Shown: piece after piece, positions 38,571 through 50,802 of the stretch
Position numbering within the stretch: position 1 is the first letter of the stretch
Layout of the letters: every line of letters starts with the position of its first letter
Assembly: GCA_017871115.1 (NCBI GenBank)
Contig: JAFCIZ010000010.1
Span: 208,501 to 272,500, forward strand
Direction of reading: 5' to 3'
From: Cunninghamella blakesleeana
Taxonomy: Eukaryota; Mucoromycota; Mucoromycetes; Mucorales; Cunninghamellaceae
DNA length: 64,000 nt
Notes under the pieces: model-generated
Seen by the model: only the letters and a program-made list of their open reading frames with translations
What the model was told of the DNA's origin: nothing
Database searches by the model: none
Made by a program: the position numbers and the translations under genes

Positions 38571-39823
38571 ATGAACGATGAGATTTTAAACGCTTTAAAT
38601 AGTCAATATGAAATATATTATGGAATAAACGATCATGAATTTTCACCTGAACTTTTAACTAAAGTCTGCATATTATCAAGGTAAATTACTCTTGAATACT
38701 AACACTTAATTACACTAACACTCACACTATCCACTGATATTTTTAATTTAATTTATTAGAACGTAAAAAAGAAAAAAATAGACCGTGATTCTGCTGTAAT
38801 CCAATTATTATCATTGAAATCTAAATCTACAGCATTGGAATTTCGAATTATTAAGTCAATTAAATATATGTATGTTATACGTTAGTATTTTTATATTGAA
38901 TCAAGCATTATATATTAATTAATCATTCAATTTCTTGTTTTATATTATCTAGGTTAGAGTTGCTACCACGTGAAACTCTTAACGATGAGCCAAAAGAAAT
39001 GGATATTAGTCACTAGATACATTCATTCATTTTTAGTACCATTGTTTGATGACCCAGACACTGAGATATTATTTCGATGGTAATTATACTCTCTCCCTCT
39101 TTTATATATGCACATAAATATATACATAATATACTTATTTTCTTTTTTTATATAATATATATTCATTTTACTCCTTAGGGGCGATGAAATTAATTTAGAA
39201 GCTGAAAAAACGACTTTATCAATTAGTAGACGTCGTCCAGGTAGCTTGGTAACGAAAATCAATGGGTTTAAACTTGATTATAATTTTGGTTTTGGGGAAA
39301 TTAAAAGTCGCTACGAAATTAATAACAATTCAGCTTTATCAAAAGATTTAGTAAGACTGGGAGTTTTTTCAAAAAATTCTATTTCTGTTGATGGTATGAA
39401 CGCGGTATTGTCTTTCCAAGCTATCAGGAAGAGAATACAGCATTAAAAAAAAATAATATAATAAGGTCAGATGGTTGGCTGATTTATTGAATTATATTAT
39501 TTTCTATTGATATTTAATTAAGTAGGCCTCCACATCACATTTTACATTACAAAACTGATGGAAGAAGGATTACATGTGATGTATGAATTAAAAAATATCA
39601 AAATACCTGGTTCTATTGAAGAATTGTTATCTTGTACTATGCATCTAGACGATACCCTTGACGTTCTAAACGTATTTAACACTCATTGTTGCCGTGGTTC
39701 GACAGAAGAACAAGAAGGAATGAAGAAAAAAAGACATCAGACTTATTTAACACCTGATTACGTTAAAATCACTGATAAGACCACAAGTAATAAACGCCAA
39801 TGCATTACAAAACGGCATTTATA
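38571..39823 (+). pseudogene. Broken copy of a Mucorales-expanded uncharacterised protein family
   Basis: Coding blocks in the right order are visible but not joinable. 38571-38680 encodes MNDEILNALNSQYEIYYGIN onward. About 38770-38870 encodes IDRDSAVIQLLSLKSKSTAL. About 38953-39079 encodes LELLPRETLNDEPKE, then in another frame TRYIHSFLVPLFDDPDTEIL. 39179-39446 encodes ISRRRPGSLVTKINGFKLDY and RLGVFSKNSISVDG. About 39524-39823 encodes LHITFYITKLMEEGLHVMYE. A one-base shift near 38995-39005 and a stop at the second block's natural splice phase break the frame. The pattern (polar start, basic block, F-G-E-I-K, L-G-V-F-x-K, G-L-x-V-M-Y-E-L) matches a large family of about 500-700 aa hypothetical proteins I associate with Mucorales genomes, function unknown. 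Its position beside a poly-T tract suggests mobility or loss. Confidence 0.6.
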
Positions 39824-40356
39824 AAGGTAACTATTTCCATATATAACTCTCATTTTATTTATTCATATTGCATGGAGAAATTCTTTTTTTGAAAGTACCT
39901 GAAGGTTCCTGAAAAGAAAAAAAAATTAAATTAACTTCTTTACCCAATAAAGTATTTATATAATTTTGATTGCTCTTAAATCCCCTTTTCAGCTCTGATT
40001 TTAAAATACTAAAGTTATTTAGATTAAGTAAATTATTAGTAACTTAAATTTAGCTTGGTTTTTTTATTTTATACTTGGCTTGAAATTGATTATTTAGTTA
40101 AACTATACAGCTGAAGCTATTTTAAAGAAAATATAATAATATCATTTTTTATTTACTCGAAAAATCATGGATAAGTTAAATATGATTGACTATTTGTTTT
40201 ATTAAATAAAATAGCCAATTACTTTTTTTTATTCTTAGTCATCTCCATCCTTGTTTTCATTCGACAAGTTAGAAAAGATATATAGTCAATAGTAGATAAA
40301 CTTTGGCTTCCATAAATGAATGTGCTTTATATACATACATACAAACACATATACAT

Positions 40357-40400
<44 letters not shown>

Positions 40401-41930
40401 TACATTGTAGCATTATCCGCAATTGGTAGGTTTTGATCAACATTAGCTTTTATTACTTGCCATGCAAAATTGACAAGATTTAAAAAAAAATATATTGAAA
40501 CATTTAAAGGGCTAAATAATAGAATCCATTGCAATTCCCTTCAGTGGAAAGACATTGACTTATATATAGAGTAAAATAAATTAAAAAAGTAGTTTTATTA
40601 TTTAGACTTAAAAATATTAGAATCACCATTAAACAAGGTTTTTCCTTTATTACACCTGACTGAACCTATTTTTTAACACAGCTTGCATGAATCAAAAACT
40701 TTATATCCAGAGTTTTTTCCTTTTTTACTATTTTTAAAAAATATCTGCTCTGGGATTATTAATATATCTCCTAAAAATAATAAAAGTAATAGCTGATCTT
40801 TTATAATTTGTAAAATAATATTTTTTAATTAGTACTATCAAGTAAACTACTTTAAAAAACGATTTACAAATTATGAATTATGTGCCTGTCCAATAATTTT
40901 TTTTTTAAAATTAAATAATCAAAGGGTATTATGACCATCTACTCCATCTAATGATTACATAAAACCACCAAAGCTGGAGGCGGAAGAAAAAAAGAAGGAG
41001 AAAGAGGCTATTTAATTCAAGAAAAAAAATGAAATGTAAATATAATATTTCATTACTGATGTGAATATTTAGTGAAATAAATAATATATCGTTTTTTTAT
41101 ATACAGCCGTGTTATCTATATTAATCTTCATCTGTTTCTGATATAGCTAGGAGATATTTTTAAATAAGACAATCATCCTATACTGATCAATTTACATATA
41201 TTTTCTATACAACGACAACGATGATAATAATATGATAACAAATTCCTTCTTTTATTCTGTAGTAAAAAGTATTACTATTTAGAAACAAAGTTTTTCGATT
41301 CAGTATTTATGATATTAATAAAAAAACTTCATCCATTGTTTTTGTAGTGATATTGATAATGAATAACGAATATAGAGATGTGTTTTTTTTTAAACTCTAT
41401 ATATATATATGTAACCTTTTATTTATACTAATTTATAATATTTCAATAGACTTTATTTGAATTTAACCTTTTAGAAAGAGCTACTGATACCTTTAACAAA
41501 CAACTTGAAGATAGTGAAAATAATGACTGGTGTAAGTATTACTGGTACTTTGTAACTAAGGATCAATACGATCAAGTTATTCAATTTACAAAAGATAATA
41601 TTAATACAAGATATACTCCTCGATCTAGCTTATACGCTATTTTTGTTATTTTTTTAATAAATTAGACGTTTCAAAAGTAATTTTCATTAAATTCCTAAAA
41701 TCATGTATCATAGTATTATTTAAGTTTGATCCTTAAAAGAAAATAATTTTTATTATTATTTTAATTATATATGTAAATATAATATTTTTTGTTCAATTTC
41801 CATAAATAATAATCAAAAATAATCGCGAGAAGGAGAGAGTAAAGGAAAGTAGGGTATATATATAATATATAGAATATAAAATAAAATAAAATAAAATAAT
41901 AATATAATAGAAAAAAATTGTGTATTTTTT
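39824..41930. other. Gene-poor region with a short coding relic
   Basis: A (CA)n(TA)n compound repeat sits at 40356-40401. A plus-strand open stretch at about 41452-41666 (ERATDTFNKQLEDSENNDWC, then YWYFVTKDQYDQVIQFTKDN) has protein-like composition. It has no ATG and no clear splice partners, so I treat it as a fragment of an unidentified gene. The remainder is AT-rich without signal. Confidence 0.4.
40356..40401. repeat. Compound (CA)n(TA)n microsatellite
   Basis: About 21 nt of CA repeat run directly into about 24 nt of TA repeat. Confidence 0.9.
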
Positions 41931-44900
41931 TTAAGTCATCATCGTATGTCTATAAGATTTTTTTGGATACCGAGGTCTTTTTTTAATAAAATCTCTTTCC
42001 AAACTGCTAAGGTGGTGCTTTCCATTACAACAATCTCGTAAATCTTCTAACCTTTCATCATCGTCATCATCGTCATGATCATGGTGGTGATGGTGATGTT
42101 GATGATTAGATGTCCAATCATTTAAAGTATGTCGTTTATGGTTTGTTGTGCTATTGTTAAATAGATCATGAAGTAAACTTGTTCGAGATCTTCTAGAAGA
42201 AATGGAATGATGGTTTGGTTTAACCATCCTTATAGATCCATTGACTTCAGGTTGGCGTGATAATACATAAGATAAGGACTATACATGTATATAAAATAAA
42301 ATAAATAAAATAATATTAATAATTAAATAAACAACAAATTTTCAAGTTAAATTATCAAAATATTTATATTACCTCAACCCAAGTTTTATGCGTATCCATA
42401 TCAGGTGCCGTTAATCTCATATCACCTTCCGAGGTAGATACATTAATACTGACTTTAGGTAAATCAACTTGGTTATTGTTCGTTACCACGGTCATATCTT
42501 CAATATAAGCTATCATGATCAATAAATAAAATAAAATAAAATAAAGGAAGAGAAATATGAGATGACCATATTAAATTGTAAATTTTTTCTTTTTTTAATG
42601 AAAAATTTATATTTGATGTATTTATCTTACCACTTTTTGTTTTCATATCTTTATTAGATGAACCAGGGGCATGGTTACTCCAATATAATGTACGAGTATA
42701 AGGATGCATCCAAAAGAATCGTTGATGAGAAGGAGCAGTAGGTGAAGATGATTTTAATAATCGTTTATGTCTAGGATCTTTCCATAACCAATGTCCCATC
42801 ATTGTATCCGTAATCAGTGAGATTGTTGGTTCAATAGAGGAAGCCAAAGTAGGTTGAGAAATAGTGTTTAAGGAAGAATCACGTTGTTGATGATCTGTTG
42901 ATAAAAATGATGAGGATTCATGTTGTTGTTGAGATAATGTGTTTTTAGTAAAATTAGGATCTACTTGCGTCATCATATTTTTATTTTTATTATTTTTATT
43001 ATTATTATCAATATTATAATTATTACCATGGTAAGAAGAAAGTCCATATTGACCTGCCGATGTAGAAGTAGATAAAATAGAACCATTAGTTTGCATTGGT
43101 GACTTTCCTTTATGATAGCTATCAGCATAGTGGTGTAAAGCTCCGGATTTAGCAAGTAGGGAAGCTGGTGGAGGTGTCATAGGTCGACTTGGCATATCAC
43201 TAATAGTAGACGATTTTGTGGTAATAGTTCTATCTGTATTAATAGATCGCTTACTTTCACTATTATCTCTTGATACAGTAACACCGTTATTATTACTATT
43301 GTTATTAGCACTCATATCACAAGTATGACGTTTATCATTTTCATTATCATTATTGTCCTCTAAAGTAACGCCATCACGACTACCACTAATAAAACTATTT
43401 TTATCTACTGGTGACGTAGGAGTAGGTAATTGATTTTCATATTGTTTCTTTTGTTCTTCAAGAGCTTTAGCAACAGCAGCTGCAATCATGGCATCAACTT
43501 CCTTTTGATTATGTAATGTTTGTTCATCATCTTTTAATGATTCTGTATTTGCAAGCTGTTCACCATCTTCTTTATCATTTTCTTCCTTTTCTTTTGCATT
43601 ATTATCAATACCACGTTCAGCTGATGATGATGCATTATCATTATCACCAGAGTTGCTGATATCGATAGTTTTATTATTGCTGTTTTTGTTGATTTTGTCG
43701 TTATTATTGACAACACTACGTTCTGTAACTTCAGGTGCATTTTTGTCACTTGAGTTATTACCAACAAAAGCTCCAAGTGTAGCAGCAGCACCGGCAGCAA
43801 GTAAAGCAGCTAATTTACCACTAGTATTGTTGTTATTACCATCCTGATCCGTAGTAGCATCAGTAGAGGAAGCAGATAAATCCTTATCAACATCACGATG
43901 TCCAATAGCTAAAAGAGTATGATTCTTTTCATTATCATCTTCTAAAGTAGTAGTTTGAATACCAATTTCATTTGAAGTAGGTGAAATGGATTGAACGCCT
44001 TTATCAGATAAAGAAGCCTGTTCAGACTGGGTTCCTTGATCTATTAAAAATGAGCCCATATCATATTGAGTGGTCATGTCACATGTTTTCACAAGATCAT
44101 GTTGTGCGACTTGAGCCATTTGATCAATACCAATGGTGGGTGTGGTCTGAGTAAATCCTTCAACTGGTGAAACAATATGACCCTGAATTTCTCTATCAAC
44201 AGAAACAGGAACGGGTAAAGGATCGGTTTGAATTTCCATTTCTAAAGATTGAACAGGTAATGATACTACCACGTCTTCTGTTTGTATATCCATATGATTG
44301 GATTCTTTAGGTAAAGAAACTACTACATCATCTGTTTGTACATCCATTTCTTTGACATCATAAGGATCTGTTTGGATTTCCATTTCTTTTACATCGTAAG
44401 AATCAGTTTGAATTTCCATTTCCATTGATTCAACTGGGTAAGACACGACAACATCATCCGTTTGCATATCCATATGATTGATTTCTTTAGGTAAAGAAAC
44501 AACCACATCCTCGGTTTGTACATCCATTTCTTTCACATCAGAAGGTTCGGTTTGTAATGCCATATCAGCAGATTCTTTAGGTAAGGAGACGACAACTTCA
44601 TCGGTTTGCACATCAACTTCTTTAACTTCAGACAGATCGGTTTGTAATTCTACATCCACTGATTCTTTTGGTAGTGATACAATAACATCATCCGTTTGTA
44701 AATCCATATCTACATATTCTTTAGGTAAAGTTACTACGACATCGTCTGTTTGTAAATTCATATCTACATATTCTTTAGGTAAGGTTACTACGACATCATC
44801 CGTTTGTAAATTTATGTCAACATATTCTTTAGGTAAAGTAACTACAACATCATCCGTTTGCAAGTTCATATCTACTGATTCTTTAGGTAAAGATACTATG

Positions 44901-47695
44901 ACTTCATCCGTTTGCATGGGAGTATCTTTCATGGTACCAGGTAAAAGGACCACCACATCATCTGTTTGTGTATTACTATCCACACCACGACGATCAAGGG
45001 CTTGAGTAATTTGATCCATAAAACTATTTCCAGCATCTGTAAAACCTACAGCCTTTAATAATTCTTGTAAATCTGCATTATTGTTTGTATCGTTATCAGC
45101 TGATCCATTATTATTTTTGGCTTTACTGAAAGCATCAGCAAGGGATAATTCATCCCCAATAGAACGATTGACTTTGGCATGTTCAGATGAAGTAGATTGA
45201 GATGGCTCTGGTTGTCTTGAAAAATGTTTAGAAAGTTCCATAGATAATGAAGTGGGTCCAGTTGATGATGACAACGTATCTTTATTACTATTACCAAGGC
45301 CACTAAGACTACTAAGAATACTACTCTTTGGAGGCGAATTATTAGATGAATGGGATTGTTGACTTCTAGATAATTCCATAGATAAGGAAGTAAAACCACC
45401 AGGTAAAGGTCTTTGTTTTTCTTTATTATTTAATTCCATATCTTCATCTTCATCTTCGTATTCATCAGAGTCATCTTCATCGGAATCATCATCATCATCA
45501 TCATCGTCTTCAGAATCTTCATCTTCATCATCTTCAGAATCTTCAGAAATATATGAAGAAACGTCAGAAGAAAGATTATTTTCATCATCGTCGTCATCAA
45601 AAGTAACTTGAGTTTTACGACGTTTATGAATTGAACGTTGTGAATTATCTGTTGCTGCTGTATTTTGAATATCTTTTAATAAATGATTACGATTGGAACC
45701 TAAGCCAGTAGAAACTCGAGCACGCGATCTTCTTCTTGTACGTCTAGGACGCCTCGAACCAGTAGAAGTAGAATGATCAGGATGGGCTGAAGAAGAATGA
45801 GAAGGAGTTAAACCATGACCAGTAGGAGTTGCATCTTCCCACATTCTTGGATCATTTTGTAATTGTTCAATGGTTTCTTGAGATTCTAATAGTAATTTTC
45901 TTAAGTCCATTCTTTCCTTCTTTTCATTATGTAAGTTGGATCTTAAGGTGGATATCATTCGATGAGCATGACTGAGAGAGGTTTTCAATGTTTCCACTTC
46001 CATGGCTTGTTGTCGAGCATTGTTTGTTTTGGAAGAAGCAGAAGGACTGAGTGTTACAGATTTATTTGAGTTCCCATTTGCGTTGGATGTTTCATCATAA
46101 GCATCACCATTATTAGAAAGTTTACTATCATTTGCTGAACCATTTACATTTGGATGAAGTTTACCATTGTTATTCATTTCTGATAAATCTTGGTGACTTT
46201 TTTTTGCAATACGAGTTTGAGCTTTTGCGATTGCTAACTCAGAAGATAAAAGTTCCATCTGTTTTGTTTGTTCTGCTTTTTCACGTTGCATAGTGGCCAT
46301 ATGCCGCCTTACACTTGTCATATCTTGTTCATGCCGCGTTTTTAATGTTTCTATAGCTGATGTTAATTTATCTTCACGTGCTTTTACTTGTTCTAATTCA
46401 CTGGTCACTGTTTCTAATTGTTTATGGAGTTTGTTTTGTTCTGTGTTGGCTTTATTAAGGTTTTGTTGTAATTCTGTTACTGTCATGGTTAATTCTTGTT
46501 TTGCTAATTCTAAATTCCATGTTTCTTCTTTAAGTTGTTCTATACGTATATAAATATATTAAAAATGAAATAAATAAAAATGAACATCGTTACATAATAG
46601 GAAATAGTTATATGCATATTTATTATTTATTTGTTTGTTTGTTTACCTTCAGCTTCATCCTTTTGACGTAATAATTTTGTTAAAGCTTCCGCAGCCCTTT
46701 CTAAATCAGCTTTTTGAATTTGTAAAGTTCTAAGTTGTTCTTCTTTTTCTTGTAATAAAGTTTGCATTTTACGAACTTCCAATAATAAACCTTGACCAAT
46801 TTCAGTAGCAAATTCAATATCAGTATTTCTACGATCATTATTAGGAACTTTTGATCTTCTTTTTGTTGGTGTTGAACCAGCTGGTGGTGGAGGTAACGGT
46901 AAAAGTGAAGAACTAGACGATTCTTGCATGGATGAACTAGATGGACTAGGTAAAGGATTTAAACCGTTCGATCTTTGATTCAGTAACTAAAATAAAATAA
47001 AATAAAATAGAATAGAATAAAAAAAAAAAAACAACCCCCCCCAAAAAAAAATAGGAGAATGAAACAAAAAAAAAAATTAAAGATTAGTTTCATTATTAGG
47101 AGTTTTGGATTATATATTGCAAGCTTGTAATAGTATAGTGATGGCAATGGTAATACTTTACTTTTTCTTTTCTACTAACACCAGGTACCAAAGAAGTGCG
47201 ATAAGTATTTAAATCACGTTCTAAGAATCTTAATTTTTCTAAAGTTTCAGGTGCCAATTGATCTTGATCACTACTACTATTTGCTGTACCTGTACTATTA
47301 ACACTTCCAGTAGAAGTAGACATAGAAGGTTGTTGTTGTGGAGAGGTATAAAAAGAAGAAGATGCAGTAATATTTGAAGGTAAAATGGATGAGGATGCTC
47401 TTAGTTGATGTTGACGTTTTGTGTCATTTAATTGTTGTATTTTATCTTTAATTTGTCCTATTTGTCTAGTCAACACGTTTTTTTCAATCCCGCCACTACA
47501 TTCCTGCAGTTGTTTTTCCTTTTCTGCTAATTGGTGTTCCAATTCCACGAGCTTTGTTGAAGATCCAGTATTAGTGTTAGTGTTAGTATTAGTCCGAACG
47601 GTGGTTGAACTAGAAGGTGTTGGTAATACAACATTTGAAGGATTATCACGAGATGCTAAAGGTAATGAAGTTGATGTTTTTGGTGATGTAGGCAT
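41931..47695 (-). CDS. Num1/ApsA/Mcp5-type cortical anchor protein with C-terminal PH domain
   Basis: Five exons: 47695-47162, 46986-46647, 46539-42631, 42509-42373 and 42278-41931, 1755 aa. Residues 45-110 and about 215-420 are coiled coil (LEVRKMQTLLQEKEEQLRTL, ELQQNLNKANTEQNKLHKQL). An Asp/Glu-rich block lies at about 605-661. Residues 816-1062 hold 16 tandem QTD/QTE motifs, followed by five degenerate ones. The PH domain (about 1530-1652) has the Num1 signature: GHWLWKDPRHKR, QRFFWMHPYTRTLYWSN, then AYIEDMTVV and DMRLTAPDMDTHKTWVE. The tail is His/Asp-rich and basic. Num1/ApsA/Mcp5 proteins bind PI(4,5)P2 at the cell cortex and anchor dynein and mitochondria, positioning nuclei. Domain order (coiled coil, internal repeats, C-terminal PH) agrees, although the repeats differ from yeast Num1 repeats. 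Confidence 0.85.
43930..44985 (-). repeat. Coding tandem repeat: QT[D/E] motif array inside the Num1-like protein
   Basis: Sixteen QTD/QTE motifs recur with spacing of mostly 18 residues (unit like LQTDDVVVTLPKEYVDMN) or 12 residues (unit like IQTDSYDVKEME), that is 54 or 36 nt. Five weaker motifs follow (FTQTT, TTQYD, GTQSE, GVQSI, GIQTT). The core hydrophobic-Q-T-D/E resembles the LC8 (dynein light chain) binding consensus. DNA copies differ at many synonymous sites, so the protein motif rather than the DNA is being kept. Confidence 0.85.
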
Positions 47696-48634
47696 ATTAT
47701 ATATAATTTAATGTATATAATTCAAAATAAAAATAAGTATAATAATAGGTATGAAATAGATGAATATATATATTTTTTTTTTTGAAAGTTTTGGATATTT
47801 TTTAAAGGTAATGGAAATGAGAATAAATAAATTAATGAAAGGAGTGTATTACTATTGATAATGAATAAAATAAATAAAGATGAATTTTTTTTCACACACA
47901 CACACACACTACACACAAATTAAATGGAATAATATATATATGTATATTTAAGGTATTAAATGGTATTTATAAAAAAACACATATATAATCAACTTGTACC
48001 CCACACACAAGCTGAATTAATGGTGTTTAATTATGAATGGTAATGATAAATGAATATCAAAAAGAAAAAGAGAAAGAGAAAGAAAAAAAAAAAAAAGGGA
48101 GGAAAGAGAGAGTAAAAAATGAAAAAAAGGAAGAAAGAGAAAATAAATAATAATAATAATAAAAAATAGTAATATGAAAAAAAAATAAATAAATTATAGT
48201 GTACCTAAAAGGGGAGATACTGGGTTTAAAAAATAGATTATAACTTTTCACTTGTGTTACCTATTATATATAGAAGCTATAAAAAATGTTATCACGCTCT
48301 TTTTATATACTTTTTAAAGCTTCGCCATATAAAAATAGCTTATATATAATTATTATTAATATTATTATCAATTTCTCCCCATTTATTAAATATATATATA
48401 TGTATATTTTATTATTTTTATTTATTTATTCAATTTGAAAAATAAATAATAATTAAAAGATACATATAAAAACATATGTCAAAAGGCGGAGTAGTGTGCA
48501 TAGAATAAGAAAAAAACAACTATGAAGGATGCAATAACATATATTTATACACTTATATAAAATGAGTAGGAGTACCTTTTTTTATTTTTATTAGAATTTT
48601 ATGTTCGAGATATTCTCCTTTTTAAAAAATCATA
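47696..48634. promoter_or_regulatory. Intergenic; presumed promoter of the Num1-like gene
   Basis: This stretch lies between the start of the Num1-like gene and the stop of the aminotransferase, both on the minus strand. The plus strand is purine-rich at about 48055-48180, a pyrimidine tract when read in the direction of the Num1-like gene. That matches the leader style of other genes here. No coding frame was seen. Confidence 0.35.
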
Positions 48635-50488
48635 TCACTTTTTTAAAAAATAATCAAGAGTTTGATAAAATCTGTCTATTCCTAATTTAACAAGGTGCCA
48701 TTCTAAACAAAAAGTAAGTCGAAAATAGCCAGGTTCTAAAGTATGAAAAATATAACCGGGTGCAACATATACTTTGTTTTCCAATGCTAGTTCCCATATT
48801 TCTCTTTCTAATTTAAATGTTATTTCCTTATCATGTTGTTGAAATAAATGCCTGACATCTGCAATAATAAATAATCCCGCATCACAAGGTATATAATCAA
48901 TGCCTATTTGTTTCATATATTCCGTAGTTTGTCCATAAATTAATTTTAATCGTTGTCTATTGGTTTCAATGAATGTATCTATCCACAATGTATCCTTTAA
49001 TAAATTACATAAGATTTTATCTTCTACTGTCGACATATATCCAAACATGCTGTGTATAAAAAATAATAAAATGAAATATATAAAATAAGTGAATATGAAT
49101 ATAAATAAATATATAGTTTCAATGATATTATTGTGCGTCTACTTTACGATGTTAATTTAACATTGGCAATAGCTTCTTCATTATATTGACTAATGACAAA
49201 TCCAACTCTTAATCCATTGATGGAAAAATCTTTCGACATACCATAAACTACATGTACTAGCTGTGGGTCAATATATTGTTCAACGTTATCTATACTAAGT
49301 ACCGATATAAATGGATCAGGTTGATTGTTTTCCACATGACTAAAAGTTGATAATCCATAGACTTCATCGAACAGAATGTGTAATTGATTTTTTGATGCAA
49401 ACTTTAGTAATTTTTTTATATCGTCCCTAGAATAACAACTATGTTTATAAATAAAGTAAAATAAAATAAAATAAATGCATATATTAAGATTAATGTAAAT
49501 ATATGTCAAATTACATATATATAATAATATATTAAAAAGTAAGGTATATACCTTCCTTGAGGATTTCTAGGATTTGTAACTAATAATACCTTGGCTTTAT
49601 GTTGTGCATTCTGTTTAGATGACCATTCTTTTTCTAATAAATCCATATTAATAGGTGCATCAAGTGACTCATGTGGATATAAAGGGATTAAATCAACATT
49701 GGTACCAACACATACATCTAAGTCAAAATTTCCGTAATATGGTGCTAATACCAAAACACTATCGCCAGGATCTGTAAAGGAATGGATAAATTGCCAAACT
49801 GCTGCCCCAGCGCCCTGTGTATATAAAAATTATCGTCATATCAAAACAAAAAAAAAAAAAATGGAAATAATGATAATATAAAAAGTAATATAAAGGTTAC
49901 TATGAATATAGATACAAATATGAGTATATATATATATATATATATAATGGTTCGTGTATTTAATTACAGGCACAACTATGCATTGGTTAAATTCTAGCGC
50001 CTTGGCAGGTTTAAAATGTCGATTCATCAACTCCGCTACCAACTTTCTTAAAAGTCTACTACCATGTGGATCGCCATAGTCGATCATCTATCATATATAA
50101 AGTTTGCGTTTAATAAAAATACAAATAAAATAAAAAATGACGTGGTACTTTTTCTATTTATTATTTACCGAAGAATTAAATTCAAAGCACTTATTTATCT
50201 TAAGAAAAGAAGGACGAGAAAGGACAAACAATAGAATAAAATAGTTTATTAGTTTATCTCTTTATTATTATTATTGATATTAATATTCATTATTATATCA
50301 TTTACTTTATCTACTAGTTCTTGCCTCATTAAATCACTATGAGCTAATCCCATATTAATAACACCATCGGGATTATTCGTTGGATGATATAGTAAAGGTA
50401 TAGCCTTTATTAATAATTCGCGTAAAGGGACAGGGATTGATAAGTTTTGATAGGCTCTATTCGAGAGCTTCCCAGTTTTATTATTCAT
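48635..50488 (-). CDS. PLP-dependent aminotransferase, ACC-synthase-like (fold type I)
   Basis: Five exons: 50488-50306, 50087-49968, 49814-49552, 49438-49148 and 49049-48635, 423 aa. Landmarks of the class I/II aminotransferase fold appear in order: substrate-side GLAHSDLMRQELVDK; YGDPHGSRLLRKLVA; the PLP-phosphate loop GAGAAVWQ; VLLVTNPRNPQG with the cofactor-contact Asn; FDEVYG with D213; and SKDFSINGLRVGF, in which K258 forms the Schiff base. The C-terminal CLEWHLVKLGIDRF contains no extra domain. The N-P-x-N-P-Q-G and Y-G-D-P-x-G-S patterns are those of ACC synthase and its fungal ACS-like relatives. The true substrate cannot be told from sequence. Mucoralean ethylene synthesis should not be inferred from this alone. 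Confidence 0.9.
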
Positions 50489-50802
50489 TGAAAAAAATAA
50501 GAAAAGAAGACAAAAAGCAAGATAAGAAAGACAAAATTGAATTTAAGCCGAAAATTAGACTCCGTATTATAAAAAGGGTATTTTTACGCGATTTTTTTCC
50601 ATCCTTTCTCTTTACTTTTTTTTTTTTTGTAACTAGTTTATTATTATTATTATTTATTTACACACATTCACTTTGCTTTTTTTTTTTTTTTTTTTTTTTT
50701 TAATTCTACAATTCTTTAAAAATAAAAACAATAAAAAAACTTGATAAATAAAAGACAATTATTATTATTATTACTATTTTTTATTTTGAATATATAAGAG
50801 TA
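50489..50802. promoter_or_regulatory. Compact divergent promoter (aminotransferase / FAR1-like gene)
   Basis: A 314-bp spacer separates divergent start codons. It contains a run of about 21 T at 50681-50701, (TTA)n tracts and A-rich DNA near the minus-strand start. The short spacing implies shared regulatory DNA. No specific site was recognised. Confidence 0.4.

Noticed and set aside
44478..45005. Plus-strand repetitive open frame opposite the QT-motif array
   Set aside because: Shadow of the coding repeat on the minus strand; that strand carries the PH domain and coiled coil in the same gene.
48635..50488. Naming the aminotransferase as a true ACC synthase (ethylene biosynthesis)
   Set aside because: Fold-type and motifs support ACS-like only; substrate specificity cannot be decided from the visible residues.
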